This document shows positions 45,601-55,458 of a stretch of 64,000 bases of DNA, piece after piece (position 1 is the first letter of the stretch; every line of letters begins with the position of its first letter). Made by a program: the position numbers and the translations under genes. Under the pieces are notes generated by a model. That model saw only the letters and a program-made list of their open reading frames with translations. It did no database searches and was not told where the DNA came from. The stretch comes from Culex pipiens pallens (lineage: Eukaryota > Arthropoda > Insecta > Diptera > Culicidae), in the NCBI RefSeq assembly GCF_016801865.2, contig NC_068938.1, forward strand, positions 66,501,005-66,565,004, in the 5' to 3' direction.

Positions 45601-47640
45601 CTTGTAATGGTCATAGTTTTTAATTTGATGAAATTTGATATGTCACATGGCAAGGTTCCTTGCAAATTCCGAAGTGTCCCCAAGTGGCCACCGGTTACCG
45701 GTGACCCGTTCCGGAGTGGCCAGGTTGGGCCAGAGGACGTTGGCATCACTTGTAATGGTCATAGTTTTTAATTTGATGAATTTTGATATGTCACATGACA
45801 TGGTTCCTTGCAAATTCCGAAGTGTCCCCAAGTGGCCACCGGTTACCGGTGACCCGTTCCGGAGTGGCCAGGTTGGGCCAGAGGACGTTGGCATCACTTG
45901 TAATGGTCATAGTTTTTAATTTGATGAAATTTGATATGTCACATGGCAAGGTTCCTTGCAAATTCCGAAGTGTCCCCAAGTGGCCACCGGTTACCGGTGA
46001 CCCGTTCCGGAGAGGCCAGGTTGGGCCAGAGGACGTTGGCATCACTTGTAATGGTCATAGTTTTTAATTTGATGAATTTTGATATGTCACATGACATGGT
46101 TCCTTGCAAATTCCGAAGTGTCCCCAAGTGGCCACCGGTTACCGGTGACCCGTTCCGGAGTGGCCAGGTTGGGCCAGAGGACGTTGGCATCACTTGTAAT
46201 GGTCATAGTTTTTAATTTGATGAAATTTGATATGTCACATTGCAAGGTTCCGAAGTGTCCCCAAGTGGCCACCGGTTACCGGTGACCCGTTCCGGAGTGG
46301 CCAGGTTGGGCCAGAGGACGTTGGCATCACTTGTAATGGTCATAGTTTTTAATTTGATGAAATTTGATATGTCACATGGCAAGGTTCCTTGCAAATTCCG
46401 AAGTGTCCCCAAGTGGCCACCGGTTACCGGTGACCCGTTCCGGAGTGGCCAGGTTGGGCCAGAGGACGTTGGCATCACTTGTAATGGTCATAGTTTTTAA
46501 TTTGATGAATTTTGATATGTCACATGACATGGTTCCTTGCAAATTCCGAAGTGTCCCCAAGTGGCCACCGGTTACCGGTGACCCGTTCCGGAGTGGCCAG
46601 GTTGGGCCAGAGGACGTTGGCATCACTTGTAATGGTCATAGTTTTTAATTTGATGAAATTTGATATGTCACATTGCAAGGTTCCGAAGTGTCCCCAAGTG
46701 GCCACCGGTTACCGGTGACCCGTTCCGGAGTGGCCAAGTTGGGCCAGAGGACGTTGGCATCACTTGCAATGGTCATAGTTTTTAATTTGATGAAATTTGA
46801 TATGTCACATGGCAAGGTTCCTTGCAAATTCCGAAGTGTCCCCAAGTGGCCACCAGTTACCGGTGACCCGTTCCGGAGTGGCCAGGTTGGGCCAGAGGAC
46901 GTTGGCATCACTTGTAATGGTCATAGTTTTTAATTTGATGAAATTTGATATGTCACATTGCAAGGTTCCGAAGTGTCCCCAAGTGGCCACCGGTTACCGG
47001 TGACCCGTTCCGGAGTGGCCAGGTTGGGCCAGAGGACGTTGGCATCACTTGTAATGGTCATAGTTTTTAATTTGATGAATTTTGATATGTCACATGACAT
47101 GGTTCCTTGCAAATTCCGAAGTGTCCCCAAGTGGCCACCGGTTACCGGTGACCCGTTCCGGAGTGGCCAGGTTGGGCCAGAGGACGTTGGCATCACTTGT
47201 AATGGTCATAGTTTTTAATTTGATGAAATTTGATATGTCACATTGCAAGGTTCCGAAGTGTCCCCAAGTGGCCACCGGTTACCGGTGACCCGTTCCGGAG
47301 TGGCCAAGTTGGGCCAGAGGACGTTGGCATCACTTGCAATGGTCATAGTTTTTAATTTGATGAAATTTGATATGTCACATGGCAAGGTTCCTTGCAAATT
47401 CCGAAGTGTCCCCAAGTGGCCACCAGTTACCGGTGACCCGTTCCGGAGTGGCCAGGTTGGGCCAGAGGACGTTGGCATCACTTGTAATGGTCATAGTTTT
47501 TAATTTGATGAATTTTGATATGTCACATGACATGGTTCCTTGCAAATTCCGAAGTGTCCCCAAGTGGCCACCGGTTACCGGTGACCCGTTCCGGAGTGGC
47601 CAGGTTGGACCAGGTTCCGTCAGCATTACTTCAATAAAGC
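42634..47640 (+). repeat. 148-bp satellite, about 34 monomers in three types
   Basis: Monomers start every 148 bp at 'gatatgtcacat' (42697, 42845, 42993 ...). Six are 137 bp, lacking 11 bp around 'cttgcaaattc' (starts 44177, 44906, 46227, 46660, 46945, 47230). Type A reads gaaatttg...catggcaagg, type B gaattttg...catgacatgg, and type C is the short form with cattgcaagg. A and B mostly alternate. Each monomer has a near-palindrome GGTTACCGGTGACC. Both ends fade into diverged partial units. ORFs of 61-120 codons repeat with the period and are not genes. Confidence 0.98.
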
Positions 47641-48548
47641 AGGTTCTTAGTATCTTTCATCTGCGGCCAAAAAATCCAAAATCGGTTAAATTATCTAATT
47701 TTGGTATGCGAATAACTGATTGCAGATAAATATATCCGTACCCGGGCCAAAATTAAATAGTTCATCACGTAATAATTGAATGATACCCCTCAACTGTCAC
47801 TTTTCCGTATAAGGATTTCTGAACGTTCTTCGCCTCTGTTTCAAAGCTGTGGCAACGCCCACAAAATTCCCCCGAAGAAAAAATTCATGCTTTTTGTTCG
47901 CATGAGCGTGAACAAATGTATGATTTGTTTCCCATTACCATGAACAAAGTTTATGAATACGAGATCAGGAAAAACGTAACCAGACCTGGCGTTACGATTT
48001 TTCGTGAACAAACGTTCATGGAAATCGGTTGCAATCATGCATTTGTTCACGGTGCAAAATCTTATCATAAAATTTGCTTTGTTTCCTATTTTCATGGTAC
48101 GTTGTTCACGTTTACGCGAACGGACTTTTTTGCGTGCACGTGCCTTGAAACGTCGTCTGGGTCTTCAAATTCGTTACATTTTCTAAGCCGAAGTCGGTAA
48201 CAGACACCAAATCCAATGACAAATCCCACGGGTTGGATGTTGTTCTTTGGGTTTTCTTGATGGCTTTGAAACATTTGCAGTCGTTTAGCGCCAAAAATAA
48301 CTTTCACCACACACTCCTTTGGCTTCACACAGCCTGGTCGCGCGAATGTTTATACAATCTCGGTCTAATGTATTTATGTTCGGTTTCCCAGCATCTACGA
48401 GCGTCTTAATCGCGTCGTCCGTTTATGAAACTGGGTTAATGTTTGCTGATTGAGTGACATCATTTCTTTTAAGTGAATTGTATCAAATTGCAACAAATTA
48501 AATCGTGAGCATCAAACTAACAATTCGGTATTTCTTTTTTTTTTACAG
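47641..48548. other. Presumed intron before the exon
   Basis: 47870-48130 is rich in gttcatg/gtgaacaa words (dispersed inverted repeat). 48330-48520 is balanced non-repetitive sequence. A T-run and ACAG acceptor end at 48548. Confidence 0.45.
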
Positions 48549-48706
48549 GTTACCTGTTGACGCGAGTCGAAGGTAAAATTGGATCTCCCGAGAAGCCACT
48601 GTCCGATCTGGGTCTGATCTCGTACCGGTCCTACTGGAAGGACGTTCTGCTGGCGTACCTATGCTCACGACCTGGGACGACGCTGAGCATCAAGGATATC
48701 TCGCAG
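48549..48706 (+). CDS. chm: MYST histone acetyltransferase (KAT7/chameau), catalytic exon 2 of 3 seen
   Basis: 158 nt between an acceptor (T-run then ACAG) and a GTAAGA donor. The first two bases GT complete the split Ser codon left by the exon at 2787-2880; 52 whole codons follow. YLLTRVEGKIGSPEKPLSDL carries the conserved MYST glutamate (residue 14 after the split codon), the general base of the reaction. LISYRSYWKDVLL is the conserved helix that follows it, and LSIKDISQ starts the winged-helix part of the C-terminal subdomain. The exon ends in phase 0 and continues in frame at 53750. It is in an island between 5 kb of satellite and an octamer repeat. KAT7 is preferred over MOF or Tip60 from the LISYRSYW..LLAYL pattern. 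Confidence 0.93.
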
Positions 48707-48742
48707 GTAAGATTTCCCCTAAATAATTGAGTTTTAACCAAA

Positions 48743-48815
48743 ATAAATTGATAAATTGATAAATTGATAAATTGATAAATTGATAAATTGATAAATTGAT
48801 AAATTGATAAATTGC
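48743..48815 (+). repeat. (ATTGATAA)n, about 9 units
   Basis: A perfect octamer array starting 37 bp after the splice donor of the preceding exon. Confidence 0.95.
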
Positions 48816-50160
48816 AGCGAAGACTGTTGGGTTCCTGGTTTATTTTTATATTTTCTAATCTTCTAAGAAGGATTTTTAATGAGTTTCAGTTCAAAATCCA
48901 TCCTCTTGAGGGCAACCAAGCATATCAAGCGTTCGTTTAACCGGTCAGCACATGTTGGCCAGTGCCCATCGACATCTGTCATGATTTCCAGCGAAAAAAA
49001 AAACTCAAATAAACAGAAACATAATCTGCCAAAAAAAAACACCATCCTCGCAAGTAATGAGAGCGTTCTACTTTCCAGCCGGCCAAGCGTATTCGCATAA
49101 ATGGCGATGATTACCGGTATTTGCTTGGTGGAGGATTGCAGGCAAGACATGATCCGGGTTTTTTCATCCTCTTAGGATGATGATACTCATTATGTAGATA
49201 TGCGCAGGAGCTGCTGCAAAAGTAAAGTGGGCCTTTTGCTCTAATTTAAATGGGGATATTATCGGTTGCTTCAGGCGGTGGGACATAAGGTGATAATATG
49301 CAGATAAGAGGCCACAGCTGAAACATGGATCATTTTAAAAACAAGTCCGATCCAGCTTCAGTAGCGGTTCAGATATTGGCAGAGATGAAAAATGGATGTT
49401 GTCGAACATGAAAAATCCAAAACATGTTTCTTATCTTTAAATGTTATTTCTATTTTCTAGGGCTATTATGCACCAACTAAACTGTTTTCTTTAGAATGAG
49501 TATTTTTTTCTATTTTCTTCGCTTTTAATGGTCAAACCATGCTGGAAAATTCTCTGTGAGTAAAGAAGCAAAAATACATCATTATTTCGTACTCAGCACA
49601 TTTTGTTTTTTCTCCATATGTACAAAAATGCAACGACATTATTTATTGAAAGTTTCGATAAACACGAGGGAAATTGATTTTTCCAGATGAATGTGATTTT
49701 TTTTTAGGAAAATGACATATTTTACAGCTATTATCAAACCTTTAGATTAAGTAGGATATTAATGACATGTTCAGGGATCTCAAAACTAATCTTTTGGTAA
49801 AATAAGACCAAACAATATCTTGATATCAGTCAGGTATTTGATTTTTTTTTGAGTTTTACTAACATTTTATGTTGAAGGCAAAGTTATCAAAGAGATAAGA
49901 CGATATGAATTTACTTTTCTTTTTAAAGGTATAAATTTTGATCGTAAAATAAGGCCTTTAAAAATGATTTAGATTTATCCAGAGTGAATTTTTTACGAAA
50001 TTTGATGAGTCCCAACTACGATGATTTAAAATTTAAAAGATTAAATAGTAGAGTTTTTGTTATAGAATATATTTTTGCATCTTATTTTTTTAAGTAAAGC
50101 TTTTGAAGGGAGAGAACTAGTTTTGTAATGATTATTATGAATTTGTTTTATACTTATTTA
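48816..50160. other. Intron sequence, mixed then AT-rich
   Basis: 48860-49420 is of normal complexity with overlapping ORFs (73 and 95 codons) lacking domains. The rest is A/T-rich. No exon is recognised. Confidence 0.4.
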
Positions 50161-51105
50161 CAGCAATTCCCCACGAAAACAGCATGATTCGAAAAAAAAG
50201 TTCTCCGATCGAGCTCAATTTTTTTCTGGGGGATCCTTGGCCGAAATAATTAGACCCGTATTTTTTTGTTTGGCCATTAGGGTGACCTACGCCGTGTTAG
50301 GGTGGTTCGAAAAATGGCAATTTTCGTCGATTTTTTTTTTGGGAAATATTTTAAGAAGTTTCAAAAATCTAGCTAAACATTTGAAAAGGTCGTATTAAAA
50401 CTTAAAATGCTGTTTTGAAGGTCTCGGGACCAAAGAGCCTATGTCTGAAAATATATTTAAAGGATTCCTCGGAAGTTACGTCTTATAATACGAAAATTTT
50501 GGTACCCTAACATGTATAGGTCATCGCTGAAATTTTAAAGTTATCGCAGTTTTAGTGAAAAAAGTCGATTTTTTCCCGTTTTCGTCATTTTTCCATTTTT
50601 GCGCGTGGCGCGTCGAAAAACCCAGTTTTTATTTTCAAAAAATCGTATCTCAGAGTATCGAAAACATAACTTCGCCATTTTTTGATATGTTACGTGAAAT
50701 TTTCGTAGAAATCCGATAAAAATATTTTCAGACATAGGCTCTTTGGTCCCGAGACCTTCAAAACAGCATTTTATGTTTTCATTCAACCTTTTCAAATGTT
50801 TAGCTAGATTTTTGAAACTTCTTACTATTTTTCCTAAGTAGCCAAACTAAAAACCTTTCTTTTGCGTCTAGGACAGCTAAAATCGGATGAATGGCGCGGA
50901 GATATGATTTTTGAAAAAAGTGGTTTTTGCGAAAATCTACGAAAATTGCCATTTTTCGAACCACCCTAACACGGCGTAGGTCACCCTAATGGCCAAACAA
51001 AAAAATACGGGTCTAATTATTTCGGCCAAGGATCCCCCAGAAAAAAATTGAGCTCGATCGGAGAACTTTTTTTTCGAATCATGCTGTTTTCGTAGGGAAT
51101 TGCTG
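50161..51105. mobile_element. 945-bp foldback element with TA target duplication
   Basis: Ends CAGCAATTCCCCACGAAAAC and GTTTTCGTAGGGAATTGCTG, flanked by TA (50159-50160, 51106-51107). Outer arms include 'gggtgacctacgccgtgtta' and its reverse; a further inner inverted pair 'ggtctcgggaccaaagagcc' lies near 50420 and 50740. No coding capacity. Tc1/mariner-type insertion is inferred. Confidence 0.82.
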
Positions 51106-52320
51106 TATATAAATTTTCACTTTTGTTCAATCCGGTTAAAATTTAACAAATAAGACATTTTAAAATAAAAATATCTCGAGCTTATAAAAAAATATCCATT
51201 TGTTTTTTCAGCGTTTGGTTTACGCAATTCCGAGACATTTGAGTGTTAAAATTGAATCTTAAAAATGCTGTTCGTCTTGATCAATAAAGATAAAATCCAT
51301 CTTTCCAGAACAAAAATAATTGTTCTTGAGGGCTTTATAGGGGCTTTGAACATGAAATAATCTCTACAAAATCGGCCAATTTCATGCGTTTTTTTTGTAT
51401 TTTTTAATCTGGTTCAAACTTTTTGGGCCCTTCCCTATGACCAAAAAAGCCATTTTGGGTTATGATCCACCCATACAAGTCTCCATACAATTTAGGCAGC
51501 TATCCTTACAGGATTGAACGTAAATTTTCGAACATTTGTATCTTTTGAAGGAATTTTTTGATCGGTTTAGTGTCTTCGGCAAAATTTTAAGTATTGATAA
51601 CGATTAAAAAAATTGGTATATGAAAAGAAAAAAAATGAATTTATCATCATTTTTTCACGAGAATTCAAATTTCCTGAATTCATATTTTTAATTTATTTAA
51701 TGTTTTATTTGAATTAGGGGATTTTTAATAAAATCAACTCTACCATTTCAAAAGGGCGTTATATTAAAATTCAAAAAATATTTTTTTCGAGGGATCACAA
51801 CATTTTACAAATGAATAAATGGTACTAGAACATTAAAGACTTTTTAGACAAGACTTCAAAAATAAATTTTCCTATTTCTTACAAAAAAAAATCATAACCG
51901 GCTGGAACATATTTGTCCATATTTATCTATAACTCAAAATTTCCGGTTTCTCACCTGAAACATAATTTTTTTCTGAAATTCAAAATATTAATTTTGGATT
52001 TTATTTTTTTGTGAATAAGGTAAAAATCCACGGCAACAAACCATTTACCATTTTTTCCGAATAGTCCTCATCAATACCTACAACTTTGCGGAAGACACCA
52101 AATCGATCAGAAAATTCCATTAAAAGATACAGTTTTTCGAATATTTACGCATTATTTTTGTATGGACAGCGGCCTAAATTTTATGGAGCCTTGTATAATG
52201 GGTGAACGAGTGACAAAAAATGGCTTCATTTGTAATAGGGAAGGCAACGCAAAAAGTTTGAGCTCATTTTTAAAAATATAAATAAAATTAAATTCCGATT
52301 ATGCTGCAAAATTGTCCACA
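51106..52320. mobile_element. Foldback-F relative, diverged
   Basis: Left and right halves mirror: 'ccaaaaaagccattttggg' / 'aaaaatggcttcattt', and 'tttagtgtcttcggcaaaat' / 'actttgcggaagacacc'. Much decayed compared with 6925-8735. Confidence 0.6.
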
Positions 52321-52338
52321 TTCCTTTGCTCTAAATCC

Positions 52339-52490
52339 TAACACAGAAAAAAAAATCAATTCCCATAATCGTGATTTGTGTTCATGAATTTGAGAACCAC
52401 AAAGGAATTTATTCATGAGTATGTTGCCTTCGTGGTTCTAAAATCTATGAACATAGTTCACGATTTTGAGAATTTACTTTTTTACGTAAA
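52339..52490. mobile_element. Small TTCATGAA-type inverted repeat element
   Basis: The left 'cataatcgtgatttgtgttc' and the right 'gaacatagttcacgattttg' mirror each other, with further inner 'gaaccacaaagg' / 'ccttcgtggttc' pairing. Similar words occur at 40150-40330 and 47880-48120. Confidence 0.5.
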
Positions 52491-53749
52491 CGTTGAATTG
52501 CTACGTTTAATAGTTGTACTCCAATATATTTTACAGAAATGATGGCTAAATGATTCCAATAGATTAATGAAATGTAAAAAAAAAACATCCGATCATATTT
52601 TTTTAAACATTTATTGTTATTTTTATAATAAAACAATGACGAATACATCATCAACACTTAAGGTAAATAAAGTCATATTTTAGAATTTCAAATTTCAGAC
52701 TCAAGAAAGTGTAAATATCCAAGCAAATCATTCAAAACCTTCCGAACCATTCAATTACCCCATATTTTCCACCAGCCTTCGGGGAACATCCCTTTTTCGA
52801 GCAACATTTTCCTACACAATAATTTAAAAATTACTTTTTACGAGCCGCGCTCGTAACTTTCTGCTAAAATATGATACTTTCTAAAACATGACGCGGGTCC
52901 GTCAATGAACGTCTCATTTATCACGGAGAAGGCTCGCGCCAAAGTCATATTTCGCAAAGGTCTCAATTTTGGCCATAAGCAGGACTATAATTTTAGCTTA
53001 AACAAAATTTTGCTCTCGCGGACTGAAAAAAAAAAATTAGAACCCCACGTGCGCGAGTTGGCTTTCCAAAAAAAAAATTACGCTAATGATGATGATAGCC
53101 GTAAGTGGCAAGACCTGTGTCGCGATAGGGTGGTAATTATCGATCGATCGTTGGAATATTTTAAACAGTTTGCGTCCACGGTGCGAGGATCCCTCACCGA
53201 AGGATGGTAAAGAGTGGCCGAAGCTATCATTTTCTATATTGCTGGCAGACATGGGTGGTTGTGCACAAGTCCAGTCAAGATCCTTTTTGGCGACCGGGTT
53301 TATGACCAACTGTTGCTAAAACATATGTTTAGATAGCGCACTTGGCTTGGTGAATTAGTGTTATTATGGAATATTAGTTTTAGGAAAACTCACATGGCTT
53401 TATTTCTTGCTTATTGTTTTAATCCTTTTTCGGTCAGAAACCTCTCACTTAACAATTTAACATTTCTATCCGAAAAAATGTCTTTTCCCAAAATTGCATA
53501 AAACAAACCAACATTTGAAAGTAATGTCGTCCCGATTCGATCGATTCTGTTGACCCCACACGGTAAGATACACGTAATATGGGTAATAAATAATAACGAT
53601 CAATTTTCGAACTTTTTTCAGAGGAAACCCAAAAAAGGGCAAAACAACGCAGGATCTTCGATCCTCCCTTGCAGGCACATCTTGCCACTTTGCTCTTTGC
53701 AGTTTAACTCACTTCAACTTACTCTTTTTCTTACTTTTTATGATTTCAG
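52491..53749. other. Intron sequence with an unassigned ORF
   Basis: A 101-codon ORF at 52905-53210 (plus strand) is Lys/Arg-rich and reads more protein-like than most here (LCRDRVVIIDRSLEYFKQF), but no domain is recognised. 53370-53749 leads into the splice acceptor TTTCAG of the next exon. Confidence 0.35.
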
Positions 53750-53845
53750 GAAATGGCTATCAATTCCTACGATATCGTCAGCACACTCCAGGCCCTTGGA
53801 ATGATGAAGTACTGGAAGGGTAAACACATTATACTCAAGAAGCAG
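53750..53845 (+). CDS. chm: MYST histone acetyltransferase (KAT7/chameau), catalytic exon 3 of 3 seen
   Basis: 96 nt, 32 codons, phase 0 at both ends, between a TTTCAG acceptor and a GTGGGT donor. EMAINSYDIVSTLQALGMMK followed by YWKGKHIILKKQ is the winged-helix C-terminal part of the MYST domain, which contacts histone tail and cofactor. It joins LSIKDISQ of the previous exon directly. The DIVSTLQALxMxKYWKGKH pattern is that of KAT7/HBO1; KAT6 and KAT5 differ here as I recall them. The last exon, expected to encode about 40 more residues of the domain and the C-terminus, was not found before 64000. Confidence 0.93.
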
Positions 53846-54216
53846 GTGGGTAATTTTTTGGCAGCCTTTTTTTTTCTCCCTTTTCCCTGAAACCCTCGTG
53901 ATCGCAGCATTTACTTTATATTATTTTTTTGGTTTTGGTTCTCCCAAAATTTCGATACCCCTCGTGGGTCCAGCATATTTCACTTATCCTGTGTGTTTGT
54001 TTGTGAGAGTTGGTTTAGAAGTGAGGATCTCCCCTAATCGTAAAGTGGCCGGCCGGAGTTTGGAGGTTTTGACTGTTTGATCAACGATTGGCTCGTTAGA
54101 TCGTGCGTGCAACACATTTTCCAAATTCAGGGGCGGAAACGGACTCAAGGATGCCCTACTTGAGGATTGAGGATTGAGATTTATGATTTCAAGATTATGA
54201 TTATTAGAAGATGTGC
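53846..54216. other. Intron sequence
   Basis: T-rich then balanced sequence; no repeat signature or gene. Confidence 0.4.
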
Positions 54217-54626
54217 AGTCCAGGCTCGATTATCCGAAGGCTTAGCGGTTCCGTCAGTTCGAATCCCGGGGTGGATGGAAGCTAAGGTGTGAAAAGAGGT
54301 TTGTAATTGCCTCAACAATCAAGCCTTCGGACAACTAGTTTCGAGTAGAAATCTCGCAATCGAGAACACAAAGGCAATGCTGTAGAGCGAATAATTTGAT
54401 TTTTTTGGAGGCAAAAAAAATATTGAAAAATTGCATTTTTTTTATTTATTAGGAAATCAACCATTGAAATTTTACAAAAATTGGGTCGCAGATCTCGAAT
54501 TTGATGTTAAAAGTAAGAAAATAAACAAAAGCGAAAAAACATTTTTTTTTTTGTTCGTGATTTGACTATCCGAAGTCCCATACAAACCTTGAGATAATCG
54601 AACTTCGGATAAACGAGTCTGGACTG
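54217..54626. mobile_element. pogo-like MITE (copy 1), carrying a nested SINE fragment
   Basis: Ends CAGTCCAGGCTCGATTATCC and GGATAAACGAGTCTGGACTG; the right side is followed by TA, the left has TG, perhaps mutated. Extra 'tatccgaag' motifs lie inside both ends. A related, shorter copy lies 90 bp downstream. Confidence 0.75.
54238..54412 (+). mobile_element. 5'-truncated tRNA SINE nested in the MITE
   Basis: Box B GTTCGAATCCC near 54259, a body with 'ggatggaagctaagg', 'gagtagaaatctcgcaatcg' and 'aaaggcaatgctgtagagcg', and an 'aataatttgattttttt' tail. Box A is missing. A possible short duplication gaaggc/ggaggc flanks it, too weak to rely on. Confidence 0.55.
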
Positions 54627-54716
54627 TATATAAAAAAATCTAAAACATTATTATCTTAATTGGGTAAAATGTCTGAAACATTTAGATACCAATCCACAAA
54701 ATGCAAAAATGTAATA

Positions 54717-54959
54717 ATCCAGACTCAATTATCCAAAGCCTTGATTATCCGAAGGGACTTCGAATAATCAAATCATGAACAACAAATTGTTTATTCGTAT
54801 TTTTTTTTTACACATTTAACAACAAATTTGAATTCTGTTAAAACTTGTATAGTTGATTGCCTTAAACATAAACAAATCCGTATTTTTCAATGTTTCATCA
54901 CCTGCGATTATCCGAAGTAATAATTTATACGAGGCCTTCGGATAATCTAGCCTAGACTG
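54717..54959. mobile_element. pogo-like MITE (copy 2)
   Basis: Left 'atccagactcaattatcc' and right 'ggataatctagcctagactg' are eroded versions of the ends of copy 1. Internal 'gattatccgaag' motifs on both sides. Confidence 0.7.
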
Positions 54960-55391
54960 TACTTTATATTTTCAACGTAAATTAAAATTAAAGTCTGTAA
55001 TTTTACAAAAAAATGCCTTATTAAAAAAACATCTCAACTAAAAATAATTTCTTGCTCAAGATTTATAGACAAAATAAGAGTAAACTCGTTGACGAAATCG
55101 CTCACTTCTTGCTTAACTACCGTCTTACTCGCTCACTCAATCAATCACTCACTAACTCACACATTCACATAATAACATAATTTTATTTACTCGCTAATTC
55201 ACTCACTGGCTCATTCACTTACTCGGTTGTTACACGGAAAGAAATCATGTCAACGGGTCCGTTTACATTGTTAATGATTTATTCTAGAATCCATTTACCA
55301 ATGTTATCGAACCGTCGTCCGTTCACATTTGCAACAAAATCGTTTACAATTGTAAACAGATTTGCCAACATAACGCCTTCTTAATTTGGTA
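54960..55391. other. Non-coding with CACT-rich patch
   Basis: 55080-55230 is rich in 'actcactc' words, a loose simple repeat. 55230-55390 holds 'cgtttac'/'gtaaac' word pairs, possibly a decayed inverted repeat. Confidence 0.35.
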
Positions 55392-55458
55392 ACGTGCTGC
55401 ATACTTGCAGGCGTTTCTGACGGTTCAGCCACAAAACTCCTGAAAGTATGCAGCACGT
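55392..55458. repeat. 67-bp perfect-stem hairpin
   Basis: Arms ACGTGCTGCATACTTGCAGG (55392-55411) and CCTGAAAGTATGCAGCACGT (55439-55458) pair at 19 of 20 positions around a 27-base loop. It could be a miRNA-like precursor, a small palindromic element or a regulatory inverted repeat. Confidence 0.85.

Noticed and set aside
42634..47640. CRISPR-like array
   Set aside because: There are no unique spacers: the whole 148-bp unit is repeated. The setting is eukaryotic.
42697..47729. Dozens of 61-120-codon ORFs, nearly identical, on both strands
   Set aside because: They recur with the 148-bp satellite period, which is not a multiple of three, and are by-products of the repeat.
2787..48706. A real chromosomal inversion or two separate MYST paralogues
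   Set aside because: A 100-N gap between the opposed exons makes a scaffold error simpler. The split codon and sequence fit exactly as neighbours of one gene. Not excluded; see findings.
48549..53845. KAT5 (Tip60), KAT6 (enok) or KAT8 (MOF) as the gene's identity
   Set aside because: The segments FLNYNVSCIL, LISYRSYWKDVLL and DIVSTLQALGMMKYWKGKH fit KAT7 better than the other MYST classes as I know them. No alignment was run.
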